Below, one piece after another: positions 32,272 through 42,892 of a stretch of DNA of 64,000 bases. Below the pieces are notes generated by a model. It ran no database searches, was not told the DNA's origin, and was given only the letters and a program-made list of their open reading frames with translations. Numbering within the stretch: the first letter of the stretch is position 1; every line of letters starts with the position of its first letter. Made by a program: the position numbers and the translations under genes. Source of the stretch: Rivularia sp. MS3 (GTDB lineage Bacteria > Cyanobacteriota > Cyanobacteriia > Cyanobacteriales > Nostocaceae); NCBI GenBank assembly GCA_019192545.1, contig JAHCMI010000051.1:1-64000 (forward strand). Reading direction: 5' to 3'.

Positions 32272-32961
32272 CTATCCCCTTAACCTCTCCCTCTTCAAAG
32301 ACTCCAAGGAATTATTAATCGACTTAACAACTTGCGGAGAAATCTTATAATCTGACTTTCTTATAACTTCTAATGTCTTCTCTAAATCCTTAATTACTTG
32401 ATTTAATTCCTTTGTTTTCAAACTACGTGACTGTGTTTGTATGTTTAATGCAAAGTTACTCAAAGCAGAAGCGGCATCGTTACGAATCCACTTCGATTCA
32501 TTTTGTAAAGCTTCCTGCAACAAAGGTAAAGCGGATTTAGTATCTCCACCAATATTTGCTAAAGCAGTCGCGGCGGTGTAGCGTACCTTAGACTCGTTAT
32601 CATTCAAGGCTACCATCAAAGCTGGCTCGGCTATCTTGGCTTGGATTCCCATTCCACCTAATGCACGCGCAGCATTAACCCTAGCTTCCGTATCCTTACT
32701 CCGCAATATTTGAATTAAGGTAGATACTATATCCCTGATACTTACAATACCTGTTTGTTGAATCCCATTTTCGCTTGTTTGCGCTGATGCTGCGGTGATA
32801 TTAAGTATCAGTGGTGAGAAGTACAGCAATATTATAGAAGTTGTAGAAGCAAACCTATAACTAAAAATTTTTGCGAATTTTAACCAGAAGTTTGAGTAAT
32901 TACTTTTCATAAAGCCTTTGCATAACATTATCAGTACTGTTATACACTTAACATTCAGCAA
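32272..32961 (-). CDS. Exported HEAT-repeat protein
   Basis: Hydrophobic N-terminal region plus HEAT repeats (DTEARVNAARALGGMG..., ESKVRYTAATALANIGGDTK..., SKWIRNDAASALSNFA). Confidence 0.75.
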   Translation of the reverse strand: MLNVKCITVLIMLCKGFMKSNYSNFWLKFAKIFSYRFASTTSIILLYFSPLILNITAASAQTSENGIQQTGIVSIRDIVSTLIQILRSKDTEARVNAARALGGMGIQAKIAEPALMVALNDNESKVRYTAATALANIGGDTKSALPLLQEALQNESKWIRNDAASALSNFALNIQTQSRSLKTKELNQVIKDLEKTLEVIRKSDYKISPQVVKSINNSLESLKRERLRG

Positions 32962-33059
32962 ACTGCATTGCAGTATAAATACTGAGAGAGAGAAATATGC
33001 TTGGTGTTTAATCTTTTAGCTTTACTACTCGTATTTTTTCTATAGCTTCCGATGGCGAA

Positions 33060-33818
33060 TTAGACGATGTATTTAAAAATCACTTTCAGTAAATCTTTTT
33101 TCTGAAAAGGTTTCGTAATGTAATCCGACGCTTTTACCATTTTAGCTTTGACTCTATTAATAATTCCTTTTTTCCCCGTCACCATAATTATCGGTGTTTC
33201 TTTCAAAGCAGAATGCTTCCGCAGCAGAGAACATAATTCATATCCATCTAATGTTGGCATGGTTATATCTAATAAGATTAAATCTGGTTTCAAACGCACA
33301 ACCTGCATTAGAGCTTTTAATGGATCGTTTATCCCAACTACGCAAAATATATTATCGTCTAAATACATTTTGATGGCATTAACTACTGCCCTACTGTCAT
33401 CTATACAAACTATGGTATAAGTTTTAAGATTTTCCTCCTGTTGATAATCGCTATAACGGTGACTTTTATTTTCTATAGCATTTTGTTGAGAAACTGCGAT
33501 TTCTGCTTTTTTGATGAAATTTAGATAGTGAATTTCATCATCATTTTCATCGTCATCATCATCGTAATGAACTGTCGAATTTAAAAAGCTATTTTGGTTA
33601 TCATATAAAGTTTCATCAAAATCTGGTTCTTCATAAGGTTGAGATAAATTTAAATTAGCATCATCTAAATCTTGATTTTGCACGTCAAATTCTGCATACT
33701 TTTGATTAAAGTAATTATCATCATCCTTGAAATCATTTGAATCAACATCTTCTGTTTGATATCCGTCGTCAAAATTAAACAGAAGATACTGCTGTAAAGA
33801 AGAGTGATTATTTTGCAT
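33060..33818 (-). CDS. CheY-like response regulator with long acidic N-terminal extension
   Basis: The receiver TYTIVCIDDSRAVVNAIKMYLDDN...DITMPTLDGYELCSLLRKHSALKETPIIMVTGKKG is close to the receiver of 30290-31381. The ~130 aa N-terminus is Asp/Glu/Asn/Gln-rich. Confidence 0.88.
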   Translation of the reverse strand: MQNNHSSLQQYLLFNFDDGYQTEDVDSNDFKDDDNYFNQKYAEFDVQNQDLDDANLNLSQPYEEPDFDETLYDNQNSFLNSTVHYDDDDDENDDEIHYLNFIKKAEIAVSQQNAIENKSHRYSDYQQEENLKTYTIVCIDDSRAVVNAIKMYLDDNIFCVVGINDPLKALMQVVRLKPDLILLDITMPTLDGYELCSLLRKHSALKETPIIMVTGKKGIINRVKAKMVKASDYITKPFQKKDLLKVIFKYIV

Positions 33819-34260
33819 ATCGGATAAATTTAGTTTCCAGTTATTAACAAGCGTGTTTTAACCAAATAAAGAAAAGTAATAAATGTCTAATAAACAGTCA
33901 ACTCAATTCCTTAAATAGTTGTTAACCACCAATTGCGCGTTCCTTATCGCGTTGTTAGTTAAATAGTAGAACACTTTCTAACGTATCTTCTAGCCGAATC
34001 ATATAGGGAAACTGGAAAACTTCAGAATATCTGTTGAATTCTGAAGCTATATCACTAGAACTCATTGTAGGTTCTTAATAATATCGTATTAGTCAGTAAT
34101 TATACAAGAGGCTAGATATTTTATTTACGAATTATAAATAAATAGGCTTTCATTAATCATTCCAAAATAAATCTAATTATAAAATTTGGTGCTACCTAAT
34201 ACGAAAACCTTTTATTTCGTGTTTTACTTAGATATAACCTCCAAATATTTTATTAAATAT

Positions 34261-34414
34261 ATAGGAATCCGGTTTGATTTCTGAATAGAATTAGGTATTT
34301 GTAGGGTGTGTTACGGCTTTAGCCTAACGCACCGAAACCAATACCCAAAGGTGCGTTGCGCGCAGCAAGCAACACACCCTACGTATTTTTCAATAATCTG
34401 CGGAGTAATCCTAT
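34261..34414 (-). repeat. MITE-like dispersed repeat, copy 2
   Basis: ATAGGAATCCGG...GTAGGGTGTGTTACGGCTTTAGCC...GTAATCCTAT; reverse-complement match to 61-211. Confidence 0.75.
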
Positions 34415-34716
34415 ATTAACTGCGACATATTGACATAGCTATATGCTAGCCAAATATAAAAAAATGTTTTATTTTTGCTTCTAGTGTAACTCAAATAAAA
34501 GTTAGCTTTCTACCTAATTAGCTACGATAGAATATTGAATAATGTATCATTAGTTACTTACTGTTGATATTGAACCGATGGTTATAGTTATTAAAGACAA
34601 TTAACGTGCTTACAAAAGTTCCGACAAGCCTGGTACTCTACCGAAGCAATTTTTTTGGCAACTTTAAGTAATAGAGTGCCGATAGTAAATTCCTAATTAC
34701 GCCTTATTTATAAAAA

Positions 34717-35646
34717 ATGATATCAAGTCAATCAATATCTTTAGAAGTAGAACAAAATAGTTCGCGTTTGGATAGTTATCTTTCTCAGAAAAAGCTTGAT
34801 TTATCTCGTTCGAGAATTCAGCAATTGATTGAACAAGGGCATGTCAAACTTAATGGTGAAATTTGTCACTCCAAAAAAAATTCTCTTAAGCAGGGAGATT
34901 TGATTGTTGTTGAAATACCAATAGCCGAACCTTTAGAATTACAGCCGGAAGATATACCTTTAGAAATTCTGTACGAAGACGAACAAATACTGATTTTAAA
35001 TAAACCAGCCGGTTTAGTTGTTCATCCGGCTCCAGGGCATCCGAATGGGACTTTAGTTAATGCAGTTTTAGCCCACTGTCCGAATTTACCAGGAATTGGC
35101 GGCGTGCAGCGTCCCGGAATCGTTCATAGACTAGATAAAGATACCACCGGAGCAATTGCGATCGCGAAAACAGAATTAGCACATCACAGCTTACAAGCGC
35201 AGCTAAAAGCCAAAACAGCCAGAAGAGAATATTTAGGTGTAGTATACGGTACAACTAAGAAACAATCAGGCTGCATAAATTTACCTATAGGTCGTCATCC
35301 TAAAGAACGCAAAAAAATGGCAGTTGTTCCCGTAGAGAAAGGCGGAAGAGAAGCCGTAACTCACTGGCAAATTAAGGAGCGACTTGGAAATTATACATTA
35401 ATGCACTTTCAGTTAGAAACCGGACGTACTCATCAAATTCGCGTTCATAGCGCTCAAATCGGTCATCCTATCGTCGGAGATTCTGTTTATAGTTCTGGTC
35501 GTTCGGTAGGAGTGAACTTACCCGGACAAGCTTTACATGCTTGGAAACTTCAGCTAAAACATCCGGTAGATAACAATTTAGTTGAAGTTATTGCACCTCT
35601 TCCTCAAGTCTTTTCAACTCTGTTAGAAGTTTTAAGACGACGCTAG
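34717..35646 (+). CDS. RluD-type 23S rRNA pseudouridine synthase (S4 + PseudoU_synth_2)
   Basis: S4 domain SRLDSYLSQKKLDLSRSRIQQLIEQGHVKLNG; catalytic GIVHRLDKDTTG; ETGRTHQIRVHSAQIGHPIVGD. Confidence 0.95.
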   Translation: MISSQSISLEVEQNSSRLDSYLSQKKLDLSRSRIQQLIEQGHVKLNGEICHSKKNSLKQGDLIVVEIPIAEPLELQPEDIPLEILYEDEQILILNKPAGLVVHPAPGHPNGTLVNAVLAHCPNLPGIGGVQRPGIVHRLDKDTTGAIAIAKTELAHHSLQAQLKAKTARREYLGVVYGTTKKQSGCINLPIGRHPKERKKMAVVPVEKGGREAVTHWQIKERLGNYTLMHFQLETGRTHQIRVHSAQIGHPIVGDSVYSSGRSVGVNLPGQALHAWKLQLKHPVDNNLVEVIAPLPQVFSTLLEVLRRR

Positions 35647-35910
35647 CAAATCTAAAAAAAAGTCAAAAAAATATTAATTAGATTTATCATTTTTTAGAAT
35701 TCATCTTTACATAAATAAATTATTTTCAAAACATTGTATTGATTGAAAGTTTTAGTAACGATTCCAGTGACGGTAAGATTTTCGCCAAATATTAGCATAA
35801 TCCAATTTTAACTATATATTTTGATAGATACTGAGGTCTTTTAAAGTAATTTATGCAACTAAAGTACATTAAATAATCAATCGCGAATTTGGCTTTAATT
35901 TTAAAGGGTT

Positions 35911-36245
35911 CGTAGTAGTGGTTTGTCCTATTAATAATGACGGGTAAGGGCAGGGAGGGGGAGAGGGGGAGAGTGGGGGAGTGGGGGAAGAAAATATTTT
36001 TTATATTTACGATATGCCCATCAAAACTAACGGGACAGACCAGTAGTTCATTTCATTAGTTTTGACGGGTAAAACAAAAAAACTGAAAAAATTCTCCCCC
36101 ATTCTCCCGCTCTCCCACTCCTAACCCTAACTCGCCAATTTTAATGAAAACGAGTAGTGAGTGAGTGGTCTGTCCCATTAATAATGACGGGTAAAACGAA
36201 AAGACTAAAAAAATTATTCCCCACTCTCCCCCTCCTAACCCTCAA
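35911..36245. repeat. Cluster of polypurine/polypyrimidine-core dispersed repeats (about three units)
   Basis: Three GACGGGTAA-bearing units (near 35939, 36071, 36186) with GGGACAGACC / GGTCTGTCCCATTAATAATG ends. Confidence 0.7.
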
Positions 36246-36734
36246 CCATGATAATTTCCGGTAAAATATCGGTTTACTAACAATACAAAATAAAGTTTAT
36301 ATACTTAAAAACAAAATATCCTAGTTATACTTTTTACTAAAATACTTGCAGCAAATATAAAATGTAAATCAGAATTAAGAAAAGTATCTAAATATAAAGC
36401 ATTTTTATTAAAATTGTCTTCTAAAGCTTTACGCACAGAGAGCTAGAGGAGATTAGATGAATATATTTTTTTGTTAATAAACTTAATCTAAAAAAAGTTC
36501 AAGCAATATATACAATACGAACAAGGTTTTGCAAGCAATTACAAATTAAGCAAAAAAATAAAGTCTTTCTGGATGGCTGATTTGCACGAAGCAACGCAGT
36601 TAACTATTGCCAAGAGCGTAAAAGTTACCAGATATCGGCTAAATTTTTGCTGAAAAATTGAACTGCTCCTAACCGATTTACAGTCAATAAACAAGCTTGA
36701 AATAGCTGCAATAAACTTGAGGAGATAATAAAAA

Positions 36735-37253
36735 ATGCTTGATGCTTTTTCTAAAGTTGTTGAACAAGCTGATAAGAAAGGTTCTTACCTCAGTAACGAC
36801 GAAATCAATGGATTATCAGCAATGGTTGCTGATAGCAATAAGCGTTTAGATATAGTTAACAGACTTAGCAGTAATGCTTCTTCAATCGTGGCAAACGCTT
36901 ACCGTGGTTTAGTTGCAGAGCGTCCGCAAATCTTTAATGCTGGTGGTGCTTGTTTCCACAACCGCAATCAAGCTGCCTGCATTCGTGATATGGGATTTAT
37001 TTTGAGGTATGTTACCTATTCCGTACTTTCTGGAGATACCAGCGCAATGGACGATCGCTGCTTGAACGGTTTGAGAGAAACTTATCAGGCTTTAGGTACC
37101 CCCGGTGATGCAGTAGCTTCGGGAATCCAAAAAATGAAAGATGCTGCTATCCAAATTGCTAATGATTCTAACAACATTACCAAAGGTGATTGCAGTCAAT
37201 TAATGTCCGAACTAGGAAGCTACTTTGACCGTGCTGCTTCTGCTGTAGTCTAA
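36735..37253 (+). CDS. pecB: Phycoerythrocyanin beta subunit
   Basis: Phycobiliprotein beta chain with [18 protein letters not shown] and [20 protein letters not shown]. It precedes pecA and the PecE/F lyases. Confidence 0.92.
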   Translation: MLDAFSKVVEQADKKGSYLSNDEINGLSAMVADSNKRLDIVNRLSSNASSIVANAYRGLVAERPQIFNAGGACFHNRNQAACIRDMGFILRYVTYSVLSGDTSAMDDRCLNGLRETYQALGTPGDAVASGIQKMKDAAIQIANDSNNITKGDCSQLMSELGSYFDRAASAVV

Positions 37254-37390
37254 TAGACTGACTCTGAATAAAACTTTTTTTGAGAGCGATTTCAAGTCAT
37301 TCGTAACGACAAATCGCAATAGGTTGTGTAATCGAAAAATACACGCAGATTTTTTTACAGACTCCACCCAAATAAAGGAATACTTGAATT

Positions 37391-37879
37391 ATGAAAACAC
37401 CTTTGACTGAAGCAATATCAACCGCAGACGTTCGCGGTTCTTACCTAAGCAACACCGAAATGCAAGGTGTATTCGGTCGTTTTAACCGCGCCAAAGCAGG
37501 TTTAGAAGCAGCCAAAGCGTTTTCGCAAAATGGTCAAAAATGGGCAGAAGCAGCAGCAAATCACGTATATCAAAAGTTTCCCTACACTACCCAAATGCAG
37601 GGACCGCAGTATGCATCTACCACCGAAGGCAAAAACAAGTGCGTGCGCGATATCGACCACTACCTACGCACTATCAGCTATTGCTGTGTGGTTGGCGGTA
37701 CAGGTCCTTTGGATGAATACGTTGTGGCTGGATTAAGCGAATTAAATGCCGCTCTAGGTTTATCTCCTAGCTGGTATGTAGCTGCTTTAGAATTCGTCCG
37801 CGATAATCACGGTTTGAGTGGAGATGTTGCTGGAGAAGCCAACATTTACATCAACTATGCAATTAATGCTTTGAGTTAA
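37391..37879 (+). CDS. pecA: Phycoerythrocyanin alpha subunit
   Basis: [31 protein letters not shown]..., [31 protein letters not shown]. Confidence 0.92.
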   Translation: MKTPLTEAISTADVRGSYLSNTEMQGVFGRFNRAKAGLEAAKAFSQNGQKWAEAAANHVYQKFPYTTQMQGPQYASTTEGKNKCVRDIDHYLRTISYCCVVGGTGPLDEYVVAGLSELNAALGLSPSWYVAALEFVRDNHGLSGDVAGEANIYINYAINALS

Positions 37880-37951
37880 TAGTCTTAAGTTAATAGTCTT
37901 GAGTTAAGACAACCCTGCTTATTTATCCCCAAGCTCCGATTGCGAAACATT

Positions 37952-38018
37952 GAAAACCTGGTTTCTTCGAGATTAAGAAAGCGGATATTGCTTAATAATT
38001 TCTAGAAATCAGGTTTCC
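37952..38018. repeat. Inverted repeat in the pecA-pecC intergenic region
   Basis: GAAAACCTGGTTTCTTCGA ... TCTAGAAATCAGGTTTCC are imperfect complementary arms. Confidence 0.5.
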
Positions 38019-38169
38019 TTTATAAGCTTACGTAAGACAGGTTAGGACATTGAAGACTCAAAGCTATCAGGACTTAAACTTTTAACCTTCGCTTAGCCAT
38101 AATCCTCCAAGACAATTAAATTTTCAACGCCCAATAGAAAACTTGTAAGAAAAAGGAAAAACTGTAAAT

Positions 38170-39006
38170 ATGACTAGTTCGGTTGCAGAAAGATTAGCAA
38201 TTAGAGATGCAGTTGAGAATAAAGTAGAACTGCGTCAAAATTGGAATGAAGAGGATTTGCAGCTAGTTTTTAAAGCTGCTTACACTCATATTTTTGGTCG
38301 CCAAGGAGTATATGCTAGTGAAAAATTTACTAGCGCCGAGTCTTTATTGCGTAACGGTAAAACAAACGTGCGGCAGTTTATAGAAACCTTAGCCAAATCT
38401 GATTTTTACAAAGAATGCTTTTTTCAAAGTAATTCACAGGTAAGGTTTATTGAATTAAACTACAAACACTTGCTCGGACGTGCCCCTTACGATCAGTCAG
38501 AAATCGCCTATCATACAGATATTTACGCCGCTAATGGCTACGATGCAGATATTGAATCATATATCTATAGTACGGAATACGAAAACGCCTTCGGAAATTA
38601 TACTGTTCCTTATTACCGTGGATTTAGTTCAATTCCCGGCATGAAAACCGTAGGTTACAACCGTATATTTGCATTACATAGGGGATTTAGTAACAGCGAT
38701 AACGCCCAATACGGCGGTAAAAATTCACGCTTGCGAGGACAAATTTCCAAAAATCAAGCAAACATGATCGTACCGCCAACTTCTCCAGCTTCAAGCTTTA
38801 CATCCACAGCACCAACCTTAATTAGCTCCGCAGCCCGAGGTGACAATCGCATGTTTGTCATTGAAGCAATAGCAGGCGGACGTAATACCAAAGTCGCAGT
38901 ACGTCGCAGCAGACAAGTCTACACCGTACCCTACAGCCGTCTTTCTGAAACATACCAAGAAATTCACAAACGCGGCGGTAAAATAACCAAAATTTCACAA
39001 GCTTAG
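38170..39006 (+). CDS. pecC: Phycoerythrocyanin-associated rod linker
   Basis: PBS linker domain ([27 protein letters not shown]...[12 protein letters not shown]) plus C-terminal CpcD-like domain ([10 protein letters not shown]...[23 protein letters not shown]). Confidence 0.92.
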   Translation: MTSSVAERLAIRDAVENKVELRQNWNEEDLQLVFKAAYTHIFGRQGVYASEKFTSAESLLRNGKTNVRQFIETLAKSDFYKECFFQSNSQVRFIELNYKHLLGRAPYDQSEIAYHTDIYAANGYDADIESYIYSTEYENAFGNYTVPYYRGFSSIPGMKTVGYNRIFALHRGFSNSDNAQYGGKNSRLRGQISKNQANMIVPPTSPASSFTSTAPTLISSAARGDNRMFVIEAIAGGRNTKVAVRRSRQVYTVPYSRLSETYQEIHKRGGKITKISQA

Positions 39007-39149
39007 AAATTAATGGAGGAGAAGGGGAAGAGTCGGGAGAGGGAGAAGAATACACAATTATTACCAATTACCAATCCTCTATTCCCTATTCCCCATTCCC
39101 TATTCCCTATTCCCTATTCCCCATTCCCCATTCCCCATTCCCAATTTTT

Positions 39150-39920
39150 ATGACTGCGACTTACTCTAACGAACCAATATTTTCTGCGGAAGCGGCACAA
39201 ACAGCTTTGCAAAGTGAAGATAATCAAATCCGGTATTATGCTGCATGGTGGTTGGGAAAGCATCAAGTGCAAGAAAGCTGTACAGCTTTATGTGAAGCTT
39301 TGTTTGACGAGCGCTACCGCATCCCTTCAGGAGGATATCCCCTTCGTCGCCAAGCTGCACGAGCATTAGGACAATTAAAGAATCCTCAAGCTGTAGAATC
39401 ATTAATCAAAGCTTGCAATTGCGATGATTTTCGATTGCGAGAAGCAGCGATTCAAGCTTTAGCTGCCATAGGTGATAAAAGAGCTATAAATCCTTTATTA
39501 GAAATGATGCAATCCAATCAAAAACAGCCCTATGAGGCTTTGATTGAAGCATTTGCAACTTTAGAAGTTGATGCAGCCGATTCTTTAATTAGACCTTATT
39601 TAAATGATTCTTCTGAAAGAATACAGTGTGCCGCAGCGCGATATTTTTATCTTATGACTCAACAGCCACAATATCTTCAACGCATTCTCAAATACCTCAA
39701 TCATGAAAACATGTACGTGCGCTGGGCTGCGGTTTTTGATTTAGGTGCAGTTGCACGCTATCAAGCAGTAGAAGCTATTCTCAATGCTACAGTTCCGTCG
39801 AGTTTAAAACTGCTAAATCTGAAGCGAATTTTAGAAACTCTAATAGATAGCAATACACCCGAAAAAGAAACATCTCAAATAGTTTTTCAAGCAATTGATA
39901 ATTTATTAATTCAACTTTAA
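39150..39920 (+). CDS. pecE: Phycoerythrocyanin alpha lyase-isomerase subunit PecE (HEAT-like)
   Basis: CpcE-like sequence RYYAAWWLGKHQVQ...SGGYPLRRQAARALGQL; located directly after pecC. Confidence 0.9.
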   Translation: MTATYSNEPIFSAEAAQTALQSEDNQIRYYAAWWLGKHQVQESCTALCEALFDERYRIPSGGYPLRRQAARALGQLKNPQAVESLIKACNCDDFRLREAAIQALAAIGDKRAINPLLEMMQSNQKQPYEALIEAFATLEVDAADSLIRPYLNDSSERIQCAAARYFYLMTQQPQYLQRILKYLNHENMYVRWAAVFDLGAVARYQAVEAILNATVPSSLKLLNLKRILETLIDSNTPEKETSQIVFQAIDNLLIQL

Positions 39921-40046
39921 TATTGGGGATTGGGCATTGGTAATTGTTAATTGGTAATTTTAACTTGCTACTTACTACTTGCTACTCGCTACTCACTACT
40001 TGCTACTTCTCACTGTTCACTGTTAACTGTTCACTGCTCACTGTCA

Positions 40047-40597
40047 TGAATACCGAATCTTCAGATATTTTTACAACAAGTGCTTTTATTGAATCTTTAA
40101 AACATCACAATCCTAATATTAGTTCTGCTGCGGTTGAAAAGTTAGTTCAATCTACCCCTCAAACAGTACAGCCGCTGATTGATGCTTTTTATAATTCTAC
40201 CGACCAAAGCGTACAAGCATACATAATTCAAGCATTGGCTCAAATTGCTAATCCCCAAGCCTTGGATTTGCTAGCTGAAGTTGTGGGTACCGAAGTTGCC
40301 AATCATTGTCAAGGAAACGTGCGGCGCATCGCTGCAAGAGGGCTTGGACTTATCGGCAGCACCTCAAGCAACCCAAAAATTCTTCGGCGTGCTTTAGAAA
40401 AGTTGAATTGGGCTTTAACTACTCCCCAAGATTGGGGTTTGCGTTATGCTGCTGCCGTTTCCTTAGAAGAAATTGCTACCCCCGAAGCCAATATTGCTTT
40501 ACAGCAAGCATTAAAACAAGAACCCGACAAAGTTGTACAAGCTCGAATCGCAGCAGGCATAAGTAGTAAACAGTTACAAATCCCAACAGTGAGTTGA
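40047..40597 (+). CDS. pecF: Phycoerythrocyanin alpha lyase-isomerase subunit PecF
   Basis: HEAT-like protein with the NHCQGN motif (VGTEVANHCQGNVRRIAARGLGLIG). The likely start is the internal ATG (MNTESSDIFTTSAF) because the upstream ORF part is repeat-derived. Confidence 0.9.
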
Positions 40598-40599
40598 TC

Positions 40600-40665
40600 T
40601 AGCTTTTAGCTTTTAGTTTTTAGTTTTTAGCTTTTAGCTTTTAGCTGTTAGCTTTTAGCTGTTAA
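40600..40665. repeat. Heptameric short tandem repeats ((C/T)TTTTAG type)
   Basis: agcttttagcttttagtttttagtttttagcttttagcttttagctgttagcttttagctg. Confidence 0.7.
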
Positions 40666-41639
40666 GTAAGTCGGCAGAAAAAAACAGAACTACATAACAA
40701 AATGTAAATTAGCCTTAAACCCTTATTCCCACTGCCGACTGCCGACTGCCTTGCCCTAATTACAATTTTCAACGCCTATCTACTTAGCGGGTTTAATTGA
40801 GTTCCCCAATAAGCACGTTAGTGCAGCGTCTCTCCCCCGTTCACCTTTATGTGTCGCTAGTTTGGAGGAAGATGTTCTTCCCCCCAACATCTCAACTCGA
40901 AGCCGCAGGCTTTCTCTGTGAGTGCAACTGGCGTGCTTAAATCCCCATTCAATTGCCAGCTAAGAACCAATAGCTAACAGCTAATAGCTTTTATTACTCC
41001 TCATCTCGAATAATTAACTGTTCGTTGAGAACTTTTTCCTCAATCCACTACCAAATGGGCTTTTATAAGTTTTTTGGACTTCGCTGCCATCAAAAAATTT
41101 TCAAAAATTTACATTTCAAATACGTGGCTTTTTGTAAACAACTATTAAGTAGGACATCGTCAAGCATTTTTGTATCACAGTATTCAAAAGCTTGTCTAAC
41201 AAAGCTTTTTGCAATAGTTAAGATAATCTAAAGTTAAACCAAATTAAAGCTTTTTAGCTAGTTAATGAAGTTTTGTAACTAAAAATGTGGGTTTAATTAA
41301 GGCAAAAATCTTATATGTAAAGGATTTGAGGTTTTTCTTATTCCAGGATTGCATTTATTAATATTTTGTAACAAAATCTGTCCTTAAGGCGGTGTATAAA
41401 CATAATCTGGAGGGGTTAAAAAACAGGCAGAATTAAAAAAAGACGGTCAGTTTGAAAAGATTGTCGTTTTCTCATAAAATAAGCCTGGATTCTCATATTC
41501 CCGATTCTAAATCGATGAATCAGGAAGTTGAGATAACAAAAAGGCAGTTAAAACAAAATCTGTTATATCCCATCCATTCATAAAAAGCTGCCATTTTTAT
41601 CAAGGCAATTAAAAACTAAGCAATCAGGAGAAAAAGTCG

Positions 41640-42158
41640 ATGTTAGATGCATTCGCAAAAGTAGTTTCTCAAGCCGACTCCAGAGGTGAATTCTTGAGCA
41701 ACGATCAGTTAGATGCTTTGAGCAACATGATCAAAGACAAGAATTCTCGTTTGGATACCGTAAACCGCATCACCAGCAATGCTTCTCAAATCGTTACCGA
41801 TGCTGCTCGTGCATTATTTGAAGAGCAGCCCCAGTTGATTGCTCCTGGTGGTAATGCTTATACCAACCGTCGCATGGCTGCTTGCTTGCGCGATATGGAA
41901 ATCATCTTACGTTATGTTACCTACGCTATGTTAGCTGGTGACGCTAGCGTATTAGATGACCGTTGCTTGAATGGTTTGCGCGAAACTTACCAAGCTTTGG
42001 GAACTCCCGGTTCTTCCGTAGCAGTAGGCGTTCAAAAAATGAAAGATACTGCTATCAAAATTGCTAACGACCCCAACGGTATCACCAAGGGCGATTGCAG
42101 CCAGTTGATGTCTGAATTAGGTGGCTATTTTGACCGTGCTGCTGCTGCGGTTGCTTAA
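41640..42158 (+). CDS. cpcB: C-phycocyanin beta subunit
   Basis: [31 protein letters not shown]..., [40 protein letters not shown]. Confidence 0.97.
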   Translation: MLDAFAKVVSQADSRGEFLSNDQLDALSNMIKDKNSRLDTVNRITSNASQIVTDAARALFEEQPQLIAPGGNAYTNRRMAACLRDMEIILRYVTYAMLAGDASVLDDRCLNGLRETYQALGTPGSSVAVGVQKMKDTAIKIANDPNGITKGDCSQLMSELGGYFDRAAAAVA

Positions 42159-42247
42159 TTAAGAAAACACTTTTTAAGCATTCATCGCCCGGAATTAAAC
42201 AGGGTATATAGGCAAAAAAGAACAAAAAATAAAGGAGATTGTGAAAC

Positions 42248-42736
42248 ATGAAAACACCAATTACCGAAGCAATTGCATCTGCTGATACTCAAGGTCGTTT
42301 CTTAAGCAACACCGAATTACAAGCTGTAAACGGTCGTTTTGACCGTGCTGTTGCAAGCATGGAAGCTGCTCGTAGCTTAACTTCTCAAGCTCAGCAGTTA
42401 ATCGATGGTGCGGCTCAAGCTGTGTATCAGAAGTACCCTTACACCACTCAAATGCAGGGACCTCAGTTTGCTGCTGATTCTCGTGGTAAGTCCAAGTGCG
42501 CTCGTGACATCGGTCACTACCTACGCATGGTAACTTACTGCTTAATCGCTGGTGGTACAGGTCCTATGGATGAGTACTTGATTGCAGGTTTGGATGAAAT
42601 CAACCGTTCTTTTGATTTGTCTCCTAGCTGGTATGTAGAAGCTTTGAAGCACATCAAGAGCAGCCACGGTTTAAGTGGTCAAGCTGCTAACGAAGCTAAC
42701 ACCTACATCGATTATGCAATCAACGCTTTAAGCTAG
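42248..42736 (+). CDS. cpcA: C-phycocyanin alpha subunit
   Basis: [31 protein letters not shown]..., [30 protein letters not shown]. Confidence 0.97.
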   Translation: MKTPITEAIASADTQGRFLSNTELQAVNGRFDRAVASMEAARSLTSQAQQLIDGAAQAVYQKYPYTTQMQGPQFAADSRGKSKCARDIGHYLRMVTYCLIAGGTGPMDEYLIAGLDEINRSFDLSPSWYVEALKHIKSSHGLSGQAANEANTYIDYAINALS

Positions 42737-42746
42737 TAAGCGTTTA

Positions 42747-42820
42747 GCCCGGAGAGGGATGCAAGTGCTGGATGGGGTTTGTCACCTAGCAGTTGTATCG
42801 GTCTCCGGGCATTGTTTTTT
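42747..42820 (+). terminator. Intrinsic terminator/attenuator between cpcA and cpcC
   Basis: Perfect 9-bp stem GCCCGGAGA / TCTCCGGGC followed by ATTGTTTTTT. Confidence 0.75.
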
Positions 42821-42892
42821 AAAAGTAAATAAAAAAATTTATCAAAAAGCGCTGCCAAAATTAGGAGCGTGAAAATAAAGGGGATAATAGCA

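Noticed and set aside
38858-39067. Antisense ORF over the pecC 3' end
   Set aside because: Strong coding evidence on the plus strand (CpcD-like domain); the antisense frame is low complexity.
39060-39150. Periodic CCCTATTCCC/CCCCATTCCC stretch considered as a CRISPR-like array
   Set aside because: Units are ~7-10 bp with no unique spacers; a typical cyanobacterial short tandem repeat.
41025-41231. 68-aa ORF upstream of cpcB
   Set aside because: Lies in the long AT-rich cpc leader; composition not protein-like and no recognisable motif. More likely an untranslated leader or promoter region.
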